Assembly: GCF_019749295.1 (NCBI RefSeq)
Contig: NZ_JACWFG010000011.1
Coordinates: forward strand, 496,001 to 560,000
Reading direction: 5' to 3'
Length of the DNA stretch: 64,000 bases
Source of the DNA: Neobacillus niacini
GTDB taxonomy: Bacteria > Bacillota > Bacilli > Bacillales > Cytobacillaceae
In this document: positions 1 to 9,030 of the stretch, piece after piece
How positions within the stretch are numbered: position 1 is the first letter of the stretch
How the letters are laid out: each line of letters starts with the position of its first letter
The notes under the pieces: generated by a model
Database searches by the model: none
The model's input: only the letters and a program-made list of their open reading frames with translations
What the model was told of the DNA's origin: nothing
Made by a program: the position numbers and the translations under genes

Positions 1-945
1 TTTAATCTTAAGCTTAATCCCTTCTTGAGCGTATGTATAACCATCTTTGGCTAAGAACATTGTTTTTACGGAAATATCCTTCCTCATACTAAAATAGGTT
101 CCAAAAGCATTTCCTACCAAACCAAATCCATTAAGAAGATAAATACAATGCATCATTAACTTATCAGAAAATGGGGGCACAGTTGATGTTGTTACCGTGC
201 AACCTGAAGTAGCAGAAAATTGGACATCGCTTTCTAGAAGAATATCTTCCATGATTTTGATTTGCTTCTTAGCAAGCTCCATCCCTTTAGCAAAATATTG
301 TTTAACTTCTTTATTCTTAGCACATTGTGCAAAACCTGTAATGAGCTGTAGCCCAATATTATTTGTCTCAATTCCATGATGAAGAATACCCAGCTCTATG
401 TCATTTAAAGCTCGTTTATCTCCAAAAGGGTTTAAGCCATCCAAGTAGTTTTTACTCTTAATAAATTCATTTGTCTTTGGCATCGTTACTTTTGGAGGTA
501 AAGTTAGAATTCCTCTTTCAAGCAAGTAAAGGGTAGACAATTTATAAATTTTCTGTGTGACTGTTGTTAGTCCCTCATAAATTTGCATAACTTTATCATT
601 ATATGCCATATTCATATTAATGGTGTACATGCCCATGCTTACTTCTTTTAATATTCGGACAAACATGACATCAAACCCATTATCAAATAACTTAGGAGCT
701 TCCAAATAAACATCTTCCTTTGTGTAGCCAATTGGTTTCACCATACCTTGCTGCTCAAAGATCTGCTCCATTTGCAGTACATAGAAATTTAACTCCTGCC
801 ACAAACCACCAAGAATATTCGAGGCTTGCTGGTCATCTGACTTTTCGATAAAATGTTCCAACATTCTCATAATTAGGGTCTTTTCTTGATATGTAAGCCA
901 TAGTGTTCCTATTTCTGAAGCGCTTAACGGGTTTGTTAATATCAA
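1..945 (-). CDS. DUF3231 family protein, 3' end outside window
   Basis: An open frame of 315 codons runs off the left edge without a stop, so the C-terminus is missing. It starts at a TTG seven bases after AGGAGG; no ATG fits better. The protein is helical with two similar halves of about 150 residues, each starting near a LTxxE/D-GxLW or N-D-IELGILHHG-type segment, which is the layout of DUF3231 proteins (usually about 330 residues). The family is common in spore-forming Bacillaceae and its function is unknown; I infer only a ferritin-like helical fold. It is divergent from the amidase gene. Confidence 0.8.
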   Translation of the reverse strand, partial: MILTNPLSASEIGTLWLTYQEKTLIMRMLEHFIEKSDDQQASNILGGLWQELNFYVLQMEQIFEQQGMVKPIGYTKEDVYLEAPKLFDNGFDVMFVRILKEVSMGMYTINMNMAYNDKVMQIYEGLTTVTQKIYKLSTLYLLERGILTLPPKVTMPKTNEFIKSKNYLDGLNPFGDKRALNDIELGILHHGIETNNIGLQLITGFAQCAKNKEVKQYFAKGMELAKKQIKIMEDILLESDVQFSATSGCTVTTSTVPPFSDKLMMHCIYLLNGFGLVGNAFGTYFSMRKDISVKTMFLAKDGYTYAQEGIKLKIK

Positions 946-1149
946 TACTATACCTCCTATTAAAGTGTTAAAAATACAATTACCCTTAATTTACCCAATT
1001 TAGTATAAAAATCCCTTTGGTTGCTAAAAAGTTATTTTGATATAACAAATTGTTATCGAACCTGTCCATTTTTGTGATTTATCTATATATAGAAGGTAAA
1101 GGAAATCTTTTTTAATTGGTTTCTTTTTTGAAAAAAAGGAGGAGAGAAT

Positions 1150-1836
1150 ATGATGAAAATAACTCATGCCGCAGGACATGCACTAGTTACAGCAGGGAAG
1201 CAATCACCTGATAGGTATAAGGAATGGCAGGTTACGAGTGAAATTGTTCAGCAAGTGATGAAGGAATTGGAAACATATGAAGGTGTATCACAAAAAAGGA
1301 TTGATGATCCAACTGGGAAAAGCGATATTCCACTTAAGAGGCGATGCGATATCATAAATGAATGGGACGCTGATGTCCATATCGACTACCATCTGAATGC
1401 TTTCGGAACTGGTTGGAACACTGCAGGCGGCACTGAAACCTACACATATATAACAAAGCCTAAAGAGGCGGCAGACCTTGCTGAAAAACTACAAACCAAC
1501 CTAGTAAAGGAATTAGGGTTTCGAAATCGTGGAGTCAAAGCTGCGGATTTCCAAATGGTAAGAGAAACGAAAATGACAGCGATAATAATAGAATTCGCCT
1601 TTATGACTAACCAAAACGAAGCCATGAAAATGAGGAGTGCAGAGTATCAGAAAAGAGCAGCAAAAGCAGTTGTGGATGGGTTAGTTGATCAGTATGGACT
1701 GAAAAAGAAACCTGCTGGTTCATCAACTACGAATGTGCTTTATACTGTACAAGTTGGAGCTTTTTCAGACATTAATCGAGCAAAGGGCTTGGTCGATGAG
1801 TTAAAAGCAAAAGGGTATCCCGCAATCATTGTTTAA
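1150..1836 (+). CDS. N-acetylmuramoyl-L-alanine amidase (Amidase_3) with short SPOR tail
   Basis: Predicted zinc amidase that cuts the bond between N-acetylmuramic acid and L-alanine in peptidoglycan. Candidate zinc ligands are H10, E25 and H81 (in DYHLNAF), and E148 (in IIEFAFMTN) is the likely catalytic glutamate, the order expected for Amidase_3. After a short linker near residue 190, residues 197-228 match the first half of a SPOR peptidoglycan-binding domain (YTVQVGAF). The SPOR module normally has about 70 residues, so the tail is only half a domain. There is no signal peptide, as in phage-type or mother-cell amidases. GGAGG precedes the ATG. Confidence 0.88.
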   Translation: MMKITHAAGHALVTAGKQSPDRYKEWQVTSEIVQQVMKELETYEGVSQKRIDDPTGKSDIPLKRRCDIINEWDADVHIDYHLNAFGTGWNTAGGTETYTYITKPKEAADLAEKLQTNLVKELGFRNRGVKAADFQMVRETKMTAIIIEFAFMTNQNEAMKMRSAEYQKRAAKAVVDGLVDQYGLKKKPAGSSTTNVLYTVQVGAFSDINRAKGLVDELKAKGYPAIIV

Positions 1837-1907
1837 CATATATTCTAGTATAAATATCAGTCATAAATATATTTATTTTACATCTCTTATAAAGAGGTGT
1901 ATTTTTT

Positions 1908-2309
1908 ATGCGAAAAAAGAAGATTATTTGGTCAATTATAATAGTAATTCTGATAGCAGCATTTTATCAAATAATGTTAAGAGGAAAAACAGTTACCTAC
2001 ATGGGTGAGGATGAGAATTGGCGGATTACGATAAATTCAGAAATAGAAGGACTAAATAGCAGCTACTCCATTGTAGTTAAATATAAAGGAAACGAAAAGA
2101 TTGAACAACTGAATTTTAATATTCATCCTCATTATGAAAGTGGTATACCATCATTAAATAAAGATGGATATTATGTATTTGAATGTAAAAAAGAGTGCAC
2201 CTATTATGATAAAGAATCTAAACTGCTCCTATTTATTATTTGGCAGGAAAAGAACCATTCAGTAGAAAACATGGATTTTATTGAATTAAGAAAAATTAAG
2301 AATGAATAG
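1908..2309 (+). CDS. Membrane-anchored hypothetical protein
   Basis: A 133-residue protein that I cannot assign to a family. Residues 5-23 form one strongly hydrophobic segment after a Lys/Arg-rich start (MRKKK), which fits an N-in signal anchor. The rest is a polar, probably beta-rich extracytoplasmic domain with two cysteines (ECKKEC) that could form a disulphide. There is no lipobox. AGAGGTG lies upstream of the ATG. It may share a transcript with the amidase upstream, since I see no strong terminator between them. Confidence 0.6.
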   Translation: MRKKKIIWSIIIVILIAAFYQIMLRGKTVTYMGEDENWRITINSEIEGLNSSYSIVVKYKGNEKIEQLNFNIHPHYESGIPSLNKDGYYVFECKKECTYYDKESKLLLFIIWQEKNHSVENMDFIELRKIKNE

Positions 2310-2409
2310 GTCTATAAGTCTATTTAATAGTACTAACTTTATATGAAAAAGCATATGATGGTTGTGCGAGCAATGATGGTACATAGAGAAATTAATAGGA
2401 GGTTTTGTA

Positions 2410-3366
2410 ATGGATTTTATGAATAGAGTAGCACCAGAATTGAAAGATATACTGACGGTTTTCCCGCCGCTTAAACTTCCTGAAGGACTGGCGGAAGCTA
2501 GGCAAGCTCCTGCTATTCCTATTGAAAAGTCTGAAAACGTTACTATTTTGACACGCACCATACCAGGTGGAGACGGCCAGGATATGAAGGTTAAAATTTA
2601 TGAACCCGTATCGAGAAATGTGGAAAAGCTTCCAGCATTGCTGTTCATCCATGGTGGCGGGTATGTACTAGGAGATGTAGATGGCTCCGATGGGGATTGC
2701 CAGCTCTTTGCTGAAGAGGCACATTGTGTGGTCGTATCAGTGGATTACCGCCTTGCTCCTGAGCATCCATATCCGGCTCCTCTAGAGGACTGCTATGCTG
2801 GTTTGCTATGGATGACAAATGCTGCAGATGAGCTTAAGATTGACGTGTCGCGAGTGGCTGTAGCAGGTCAAAGTGCTGGTGGTGGATTAACCGCTGCTTT
2901 AAGTTTGTTAGCTCGTGATCGCAAAGGACCAGCCATCTCTTTCCAAATGCCATTGTACCCGATGATTGATGACCGTAATGTGACACCTTCTAGTTACGAA
3001 ATTACAGACGAACGTGCCATCTGGAATCGTGGGAACAATTTAGCAGGCTGGAGGATGTATTTAGGCGACCATGCTAATGGAGAAGTTTCACCTTATGCAG
3101 CTCCGGCACGTGCAAAAAATCTGTCTAACCTGCCGCCAACTTATACATGTGTTGGCCAATTGGATCCATTCCGTGACGAAACGATAGAATACGTTGCAAA
3201 ATTAGCTCAAGTTGGAGTCGCGGTAGAATTCCACCTGTATCCAGGAGCTTATCATGGATTTGAACTCTTAAATCCAACTTCTGAAATTGGAAAAAAGGCA
3301 AGAAATGAATACGTTCAAGCATTGAAAAAGGCGTTCCAGCCTCAGCATGAATCCGTAAGCATTTAA
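2410..3366 (+). CDS. Alpha/beta hydrolase, HSL-type esterase
   Basis: Carboxylic ester hydrolase of the hormone-sensitive-lipase (family IV) type. The oxyanion-hole motif HGGG is at residues 81-84 and the nucleophile elbow GQSAG has its serine at 155. The Asp of GQLDPFRDE and the His of YHGFE complete the triad, and DYRLAPEHPYPA is the usual family signature. At 318 residues it has full length. It is cytoplasmic, with no signal peptide. The ATG follows TAGGAGGTTTTGTA. It stands alone and is closed by a terminator. The natural ester is not predictable. Confidence 0.9.
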   Translation: MDFMNRVAPELKDILTVFPPLKLPEGLAEARQAPAIPIEKSENVTILTRTIPGGDGQDMKVKIYEPVSRNVEKLPALLFIHGGGYVLGDVDGSDGDCQLFAEEAHCVVVSVDYRLAPEHPYPAPLEDCYAGLLWMTNAADELKIDVSRVAVAGQSAGGGLTAALSLLARDRKGPAISFQMPLYPMIDDRNVTPSSYEITDERAIWNRGNNLAGWRMYLGDHANGEVSPYAAPARAKNLSNLPPTYTCVGQLDPFRDETIEYVAKLAQVGVAVEFHLYPGAYHGFELLNPTSEIGKKARNEYVQALKKAFQPQHESVSI

Positions 3367-3373
3367 TATAACT

Positions 3374-3409
3374 CTAGCGGTGGAATAGATTCTATTCCAT
3401 CGCTTTTTT
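3374..3409 (+). terminator. Rho-independent terminator after the esterase gene
   Basis: A 14-bp near-perfect stem (AGCGGTGGAATAGA pairing with TCTATTCCATCGCT) is followed by a T run, directly after the esterase stop codon. Confidence 0.85.
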
Positions 3410-3470
3410 ATTTACAGACAAAATATAGAATATTAAAATAAATGAATGAGACAAGGAGGAGGATACTGCT

Positions 3471-4016
3471 GTGATCGTAAATCCAAAGGAATTTACCATT
3501 AACGGTTTATGTTTTACCATCAGGTCTGCAATGGAGCAAGATGCAAAGAGTTTGTCTGAAGTCCGTTTGCAGATTGACGGCGAAACAGAGAATTTAGATA
3601 GAGAACAAGGCGAGGCATACATAGATGAAACAGATTTTAAAAAGATTATTAAGGAGGATTCAGAACGAGTCCACAACTTATTTTTAGTAGCAGAAGTTCA
3701 TGATAGAATTGTAGGTTTTTCCAGATGCGAAGGGAACCAATTGACACGTACCTCTCATAAGGTAGAATTTGGTGTTTGTGTTTTAAAAGAATTTTGGGGC
3801 TATGGGATTGGTAAAAAGTTCTTAGAAGAATCTGTACAATGGGCAGATGCCAATGGGATCAAGAAAATGAACTTGAATGTTCTCGAGACCAATGATAAAG
3901 CTATAAAGCTTTATCAAAAATATGGATTTGAAGTAGAAGGTATCTTAAAAAAAGACAAACGTTTATCCGATGGAAATTACTATAATACCGTATTAATGGG
4001 CAGGTTTAATCCATAG
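3471..4016 (+). CDS. GNAT family N-acetyltransferase
   Basis: A 181-residue acetyl-CoA-dependent N-acetyltransferase. The acetyl-CoA pyrophosphate loop is VLKEFWGYGIGKKFLEE (a Q/RxxGxG/A type motif), followed by LNVLETNDKAIKLYQKYGFEVEG, the classic GNAT motif B end. It starts with GTG eight bases after AAGGAGGAGG. The acceptor is unknown; the motifs resemble the RimI/spermidine-type branch. Single-gene unit. Confidence 0.88.
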   Translation: MIVNPKEFTINGLCFTIRSAMEQDAKSLSEVRLQIDGETENLDREQGEAYIDETDFKKIIKEDSERVHNLFLVAEVHDRIVGFSRCEGNQLTRTSHKVEFGVCVLKEFWGYGIGKKFLEESVQWADANGIKKMNLNVLETNDKAIKLYQKYGFEVEGILKKDKRLSDGNYYNTVLMGRFNP

Positions 4017-4152
4017 AAATAGAAAGTACATAATAGTTTTGAATATTGTTCAAAGTGGATGGTCTATTTTTTAGTGAATTGGATGGTTAAGTATTGTTCA
4101 AGTTACGCTATTATAATTAATAAAAGCACTAAATAATACGACGAGGTGCATC

Positions 4153-4344
4153 ATGGAGATATTATCCGTTTTAGTCATTATCATCTTAATTATTGCTGTG
4201 GGCTCGACCTTAGTCTTAACGGGGAAGCCTGATGAAAACTACAGAGGTTCTACTAAAAGAAATACAACCAATTTAACCTTAATATATGTAGTGATTATTT
4301 TTATTGCATTAGTGTCACTTGGAATCTATATTTGGTTAACGTAA
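4153..4344 (+). CDS. Small two-TM membrane protein
   Basis: A 63-residue protein with hydrophobic segments at about residues 2-22 and 43-62 and a polar loop rich in Asn/Thr/Arg between them. ACGAGGTG precedes the ATG. No family recognised. It lies between a GNAT gene and a convergent MocR regulator, with a shared terminator behind it. Confidence 0.6.
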   Translation: MEILSVLVIIILIIAVGSTLVLTGKPDENYRGSTKRNTTNLTLIYVVIIFIALVSLGIYIWLT

Positions 4345-4354
4345 ACATGGTTAA

Positions 4355-4380
4355 AAGGATCAGAATTAGTCCTGATCCTT
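4355..4380. terminator. Bidirectional terminator
   Basis: Stem AAGGATCAG/CTGATCCTT between two convergent genes, with T-rich flanks on either side. Confidence 0.7.
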
Positions 4381-4382
4381 CA

Positions 4383-5831
4383 TTATTTCTTTGAAACAGC
4401 TTGAAGAGCATTTGCAAACCTTCTTATTCCTTCATTAATATTTTCTTCTTTTTCCCGTGAAAAGGTAAAACGGATAAATCCTTTCTCAGTACCCATTGTT
4501 GATCCAGGTACATAGATAACGCCTCTTTTAATGGATTCTTCTAGCAATTGAATTTCATTTACTTCATTTTTTAACCTACACCAGATATGAATTCCGCCTT
4601 CAGGAATCGTAAATTTGATTTGATCACTTAAATAGGTATGGAGGCTGCTGACAATTTGATCTTTTCTGCTTTCTAACTGACTGACTAAATTCTTTATATG
4701 AGTTCCAAAATCCTTGGATTCTATAAAGTCATTCGCAATCCATTGCGTGTAAGAGGCGTGTCCAAAATCCACCTGCTGCTTGGCATCAGATAACCTTTCA
4801 ATAACCGCTTTAGGTCCAATTATCCAGCCAATCCTCAAGCCAGAAGCAACGATTTTTGTCAGGGAGCTAATATATAAGACATTCCCATAAAGATCTAAGG
4901 ATTTAAGAGTTTGAATCCTTTCTCCAGTAAAAGATGTGAGGCTGTAAGGATCATCCTCAACAACGGGAATTCCATATTCAGATGATAGTTCAAGAACCTT
5001 TTTGCGCCTTTCCTCAGACATTAATGTCCCGGTAGGATTCTGAAAAATAGGGTTCAAAAATATCATCCGGATTCTATGTTTTTTATACAAAGCAGTTATA
5101 TCATTGGGATTTATTCCATTATGATCTCCCATTAAATTATATGTTTTGATTCCTGCTGATTTGAAAACTGGCAGATTGTAATGATAGGAAGGATTTTCAA
5201 TCGCCACAGCGTCCCCAGGTTTTAACAAACATTGTACAACTAAGTGCACAGCTTGTTGTGCACCTGATGTAATTAGTATCGATGATGGGTTCGTTTCAAT
5301 TCCACGAAACTGCTTAACATGGTTGGTAAGGGTTTGTCTCAGGATAGCGTTTCCTTGGGGATGGTCGTACCCTAATGATCCGATAAAGGAACGATTAGAA
5401 GTAATCTCTCGTAAGGCATTCATCGGAAAGAGATCTTTAGACAATTCACCACTAGCTAAATTAATGAGGCTATGCTGTGCCATTTCTTTGTGTATTCTTT
5501 GCGTCACAGGCAAATTTGGCAAAAACGAACCGGCCTCAATATATCTGTTCCAACTTGGGATCCGTTTCTTGGAAAGGCCCCAAATATCTTTACTGATGGT
5601 CGTTCCGCTGCCCCTGTTCCGGTCAATTAAACCATTTGATTCCAATTCATCATAAGCAGCGATTACGGTGCTTCTATTTATGCCAAGTTCCTTAGCTAAA
5701 CCTCTTTCGGAAGGCAGAGGTTTATCATGCGGAAAAGTTCCATTACCAATTCCGGTTTCAATATATATAGCAAGTTGTTTATAAATAGGTATTTTTGAAT
5801 CTCTACTCGGTTTCCAATCCATGTGATACAT
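4383..5831 (-). CDS. MocR-family regulator (GntR HTH fused to aminotransferase-like domain)
   Basis: A 482-residue fusion. Residues 1-75 form a GntR winged helix (IPIYKQLAIYIETGI, PLPSERGLAKELGINRSTVIAAYDEL). Residues from about 110 form a fold-type I aminotransferase domain with the PLP lysine in SSLTKIVASGLRIGW. This is the PdxR/GabR/MocR layout, in which PLP or a PLP-amine adduct acts as ligand. MocR regulators usually sit divergent from their target, but no gene is divergent within 1 kb here, so its regulon is not visible. Confidence 0.9.
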   Translation of the reverse strand: MYHMDWKPSRDSKIPIYKQLAIYIETGIGNGTFPHDKPLPSERGLAKELGINRSTVIAAYDELESNGLIDRNRGSGTTISKDIWGLSKKRIPSWNRYIEAGSFLPNLPVTQRIHKEMAQHSLINLASGELSKDLFPMNALREITSNRSFIGSLGYDHPQGNAILRQTLTNHVKQFRGIETNPSSILITSGAQQAVHLVVQCLLKPGDAVAIENPSYHYNLPVFKSAGIKTYNLMGDHNGINPNDITALYKKHRIRMIFLNPIFQNPTGTLMSEERRKKVLELSSEYGIPVVEDDPYSLTSFTGERIQTLKSLDLYGNVLYISSLTKIVASGLRIGWIIGPKAVIERLSDAKQQVDFGHASYTQWIANDFIESKDFGTHIKNLVSQLESRKDQIVSSLHTYLSDQIKFTIPEGGIHIWCRLKNEVNEIQLLEESIKRGVIYVPGSTMGTEKGFIRFTFSREKEENINEGIRRFANALQAVSKK

Positions 5832-5984
5832 CCTTTAATTGAGGTTCTACCTTATTATTGTATACCTTTCCAAAGAATAATTCATTTGTGGGAACTGGTT
5901 AAAAAACGAAGGGACTAGAGGGAGAGGTATCTAAATGGGCATTTGACACTTGGGGGAAGGTTAAGGGTTTAAAAAGGTAAGCAG

Positions 5985-6257
5985 CTAAAAGTGCTTACCA
6001 ATTAAAACTTCATCTAGAGAGAGAACTCTATGCTTTAACTCTTTATTGGAATCTAAGAAACCAATAACCATTTGATTTTTCTCGGTTATGGTCGCATACC
6101 TGAAATGTTCGCTTCCATTGATGAAAAGTGCTTTGTTTGCCTCCATTTTCGCAAAGACACATTCTGTATACTCGAGCGATAGGAAATCATCTATTCCTTC
6201 TGGCGGCTCGCCGACCCATTTATAGAGGAAATCTTTAATAGCGTATTGCTCAATCAT
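5985..6257 (-). CDS. Hypothetical protein, 90 residues
   Basis: Soluble acidic protein without a recognised domain (starts MIEQYAIKDFLYKW, ends SLDEVLIGKHF). There are no membrane segments or metal motifs. The upstream 100 bases hold an 11-bp palindrome, ACTGTAACAGT, at 6289-6299, which could be an operator. A ribosome site (AAGGAGGGAT) lies about 50 bases upstream of this ATG, so the start is not firm. Confidence 0.5.
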   Translation of the reverse strand: MIEQYAIKDFLYKWVGEPPEGIDDFLSLEYTECVFAKMEANKALFINGSEHFRYATITEKNQMVIGFLDSNKELKHRVLSLDEVLIGKHF

Positions 6258-6440
6258 GGTTAATTTTTTCTTAAATAATAGTTTATCTACTGTAACAGTG
6301 TTCAGGATAATCCCTCCTTAAATAGTACGTAAAGTTTATACTTTCAAACTATGAACATCAACTCTATTACAGTAACAGAATATTTACATTTTGATTGCGA
6401 GGATAAAAGAGGCAACTGTGAGCTTATTGAAATAATATAA

Positions 6441-6466
6441 AAAGGCGATGCTTTAACAGGCATCGC
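6441..6466 (-). terminator. Terminator of the 51-residue gene
   Basis: Stem GCGATGC/GCATCGC; read on the minus strand it is followed by CCTTTTT. It lies about 40 bases after the stop codon of the small gene at 6507-6662. Confidence 0.75.
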
Positions 6467-6506
6467 TTTCCTTTAATACTTTCTTCATAGCAGGTCTGAG
6501 CTTTAA

Positions 6507-6662
6507 TTAGCTAGGATCGTTTTCATCTAGGGACAAAACCGTTACATTTGTGGATTCACCGTTTTCAATTTCCTCCTGAGTGGCATCTTGATTCAATATA
6601 TCCTCAGTATTAATCCCTTCTGCAAGAGTAGGTTCTCCTTTGGAATAGGAATCTTTTTTCAT
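6507..6662 (-). CDS. Small acidic hypothetical protein (51 residues)
   Basis: ATG six bases after GAGGTG opens a 51-codon frame. The product begins MKKDSYSKGEPTLAEG and ends LSLDENDPS; it has no hydrophobic segment, is rich in Asp/Glu/Asn/Thr and is probably unstructured. It has its own terminator. Size and composition resemble small unstructured proteins of spore-formers, but I do not recognise a family. Confidence 0.6.
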   Translation of the reverse strand: MKKDSYSKGEPTLAEGINTEDILNQDATQEEIENGESTNVTVLSLDENDPS

Positions 6663-6838
6663 CTCTGTCACCTCTTATCCTTTTAGTTGTAAAAATAACA
6701 CTAATATTATTGTTTGCTAAAACCAAAAAGACATTCTTTTATTTAGAAGATTTTCAATACATGTCATTGTTATTTGTGTAATAATTTATATATTAAATAT
6801 TGGATAACTCAAGTTTTCCTTAATTACTGGAGGTTCTG

Positions 6839-7618
6839 ATGGCTTCATTAGATAAAATAAAACTTTTCAAGTTAATTAGTATTCTATTCACTAAGTTAGC
6901 TGGTGCTGGTTTTACGCTTTTGCTGTTCTTTACTTTTCTATTTCTACAAAGTGAGTGGGATATGGTTGAATTTGTTGATACCATTTCTAGTGAATACATC
7001 TGGATCATTATTTTTGGCTATGGCATATTTTGCTCCATTTTGATTGATATCATAGAATGGAAGATAGCTAGAATAAACAAAACCCTAAAAATTCTTCTAT
7101 ATATAGTTGCTGGGTATGCGTTTTTCTTTATCAATGGGATTAATGTTATTAATTTTATTGCAGGTACCATTGGAGCGCTGTGCGCATTAATTTTCTATTT
7201 TGGAACGTACCTAACAGACCGCTCAAAAGGTAGAAAACTTGTGTTTGCCTTTCTGGTTCCATTATTTTTTATCCTATTAATGAATATTAACTTTACAGAA
7301 AAGAAACAGTGGGATGAAGAGAGGAAGGCTACCTCTTATACAGCAAGCTTTGAATATTTTAATGGAAAACATGAAATACCTATTAAAGTAAATGAAGGTC
7401 AGATTATTAACATATCTATTGATTTTAAAAACCAAAATGGTGGAGGATACGGATATCATGTTCTCAATCCTAAAGGTGATTTAGTCGGTATGACAGAGGC
7501 GGAGGAGAGAGAGATGACGTTTACGGCACATGAGTCGGGTGTTTATCATGTAGTTGTAACTGGAGATGATTTACAAGGTGGTATTACTGTAAAATGGACA
7601 ATTGATGAAACCAAATAA
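6839..7618 (+). CDS. Polytopic membrane protein with C-terminal extracellular beta domain
   Basis: A 259-residue protein not assigned to a family. About five hydrophobic segments lie at residues 15-37, 52-75, 86-103, 106-127 and 133-152. Residues 165-259 are a soluble domain rich in Gly, Thr and Val (GGGYGYHVLNPKGDLV, HESGVYHVVVTGDD) that looks like a jelly-roll or GOLD/pre-peptidase C-terminal-type fold. ACTGGAGGTTCTG precedes the start. Topology suggests the beta domain faces outside. Confidence 0.6.
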   Translation: MASLDKIKLFKLISILFTKLAGAGFTLLLFFTFLFLQSEWDMVEFVDTISSEYIWIIIFGYGIFCSILIDIIEWKIARINKTLKILLYIVAGYAFFFINGINVINFIAGTIGALCALIFYFGTYLTDRSKGRKLVFAFLVPLFFILLMNINFTEKKQWDEERKATSYTASFEYFNGKHEIPIKVNEGQIINISIDFKNQNGGGYGYHVLNPKGDLVGMTEAEEREMTFTAHESGVYHVVVTGDDLQGGITVKWTIDETK

Positions 7619-7814
7619 CAAAGGAAAGTAAAATAGTCTATAAATAGTCAGAATTTGACAAAATCTCTTATTTATTTTATTATCTAAAACTTGTATGATA
7701 ATAGAATAATAAGGGTTTTTTATTTCTATTAAAATACACATAGTAAAAACGCTGAGGTCGTTTTAACTTTTACCATATAGCAGTTCATGCAACTAAACTG
7801 AAAAAAGAAGGATT

Positions 7815-8891
7815 ATGGTTAACATGAAAGATAAGTTCTTACTGACAGATTTTGTAACAGAACAAATATTTTCTATTGTTAGATGGATTTTTTTAATCGT
7901 TTCTGTAATCGTTTTTTATTATCCACCGATTGCCACTATTGTTAACTTCAATCTACATACCTTTAATTATTTGCTCATTTTTGGATTTACGTATATTACC
8001 ATTGCTCAAGTTGCATTGTGGTTAGCCTCTGGGAATAATACTATTTTTAATTTGCTTATGAAAACGGGTATTCTTTTTGATTATATAGCCCTCATTTGGC
8101 TTTTGATTTTAACAGGAGGTGTCACAAGCCCAGTATTCCCAATAGCCTACTTACTCGTCATTCATTCGACCATTTATTGGGGGATTCTTGGAACGGCGAT
8201 ATCATGTTCGCTAATGGCGGTAACTTATTCGGTCTTGTTTTGGATAAGTTTGCCCTTACCCAATCTATCAATCGTCATTTTTTTATTAAACCTTGTATTC
8301 TTGTTAGTCATTGGATTTTTTGGTGCATTAATCGTTAACCGTGAACGCCATCATCATAAACTCCAATACGTTTACAAAGACTTGGTTGTTCGTGATTATT
8401 TAACGGGCTTATATAATCACCGTCATTTTCAAGAAACACTTAAAGTCTATTTATCTGGTACTAATAAGACTGAAATGGCGGTAGTTTTAGCGGATATCGA
8501 TAATTTTAAAAGTATTAACGATACACATGGTCATGTTAACGGTGATAAAGTTTTAATGAAAATTGGAGAGATTCTTCAGCATAGTATCCCTTCCTCATTA
8601 GGTAATGCGTTCCGTTATGGGGGAGAGGAATTTGCGATAATTTTTCAAACAGCAGATAATGAAAAAATTATACCGTGTCTGGAGAAGGTCTATAAAGAAT
8701 TACGTGAAGTCCAGTTTACAAGTGAAAATGGGAGCTTTTCCGTGACTATGAGCTTCGGTTTATTTTCGAATCAACAAGGAATCTCAAATCAAGTAGATAT
8801 TGTCAGGCGCGCAGATAAATTATTATATAAGGCAAAGCATAATGGCAAGAACCAAGCGATTTTTGATTGCGGGACGGTTATTAGAGGTTAG
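7815..8891 (+). CDS. Membrane-bound diguanylate cyclase (GGDEF)
   Basis: Makes cyclic di-GMP from two GTP. The first 180 residues hold about six hydrophobic segments; the GGDEF domain follows from residue 190 (DYLTGLYNHRHFQETL, ADIDNFKSINDTHGH) with the active-site loop RYGGEEF intact. The residues upstream of this loop (SSLGNAF) lack the RxxD inhibitory site, so product feedback is not expected. There is no EAL domain. The layout resembles the small multi-TM cyclases of Bacillus. The start used is a GTG-like codon after GAAGGA; an ATG lies three codons further in. Confidence 0.9.
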   Translation: MVNMKDKFLLTDFVTEQIFSIVRWIFLIVSVIVFYYPPIATIVNFNLHTFNYLLIFGFTYITIAQVALWLASGNNTIFNLLMKTGILFDYIALIWLLILTGGVTSPVFPIAYLLVIHSTIYWGILGTAISCSLMAVTYSVLFWISLPLPNLSIVIFLLNLVFLLVIGFFGALIVNRERHHHKLQYVYKDLVVRDYLTGLYNHRHFQETLKVYLSGTNKTEMAVVLADIDNFKSINDTHGHVNGDKVLMKIGEILQHSIPSSLGNAFRYGGEEFAIIFQTADNEKIIPCLEKVYKELREVQFTSENGSFSVTMSFGLFSNQQGISNQVDIVRRADKLLYKAKHNGKNQAIFDCGTVIRG

Positions 8892-9030
8892 TTTCCTTTC
8901 AGCAGCCTCCTTTAAGTGCATATCCAAGCGGGTGTGCCTTTTTTTTACCGAATGGAAGGAAAAGAAGGGATTCTGTAAAAAAGAGAGAATGTATAAACTT
9001 CGTAGTGAAGGATTTTGTAGGAGGATTTTC

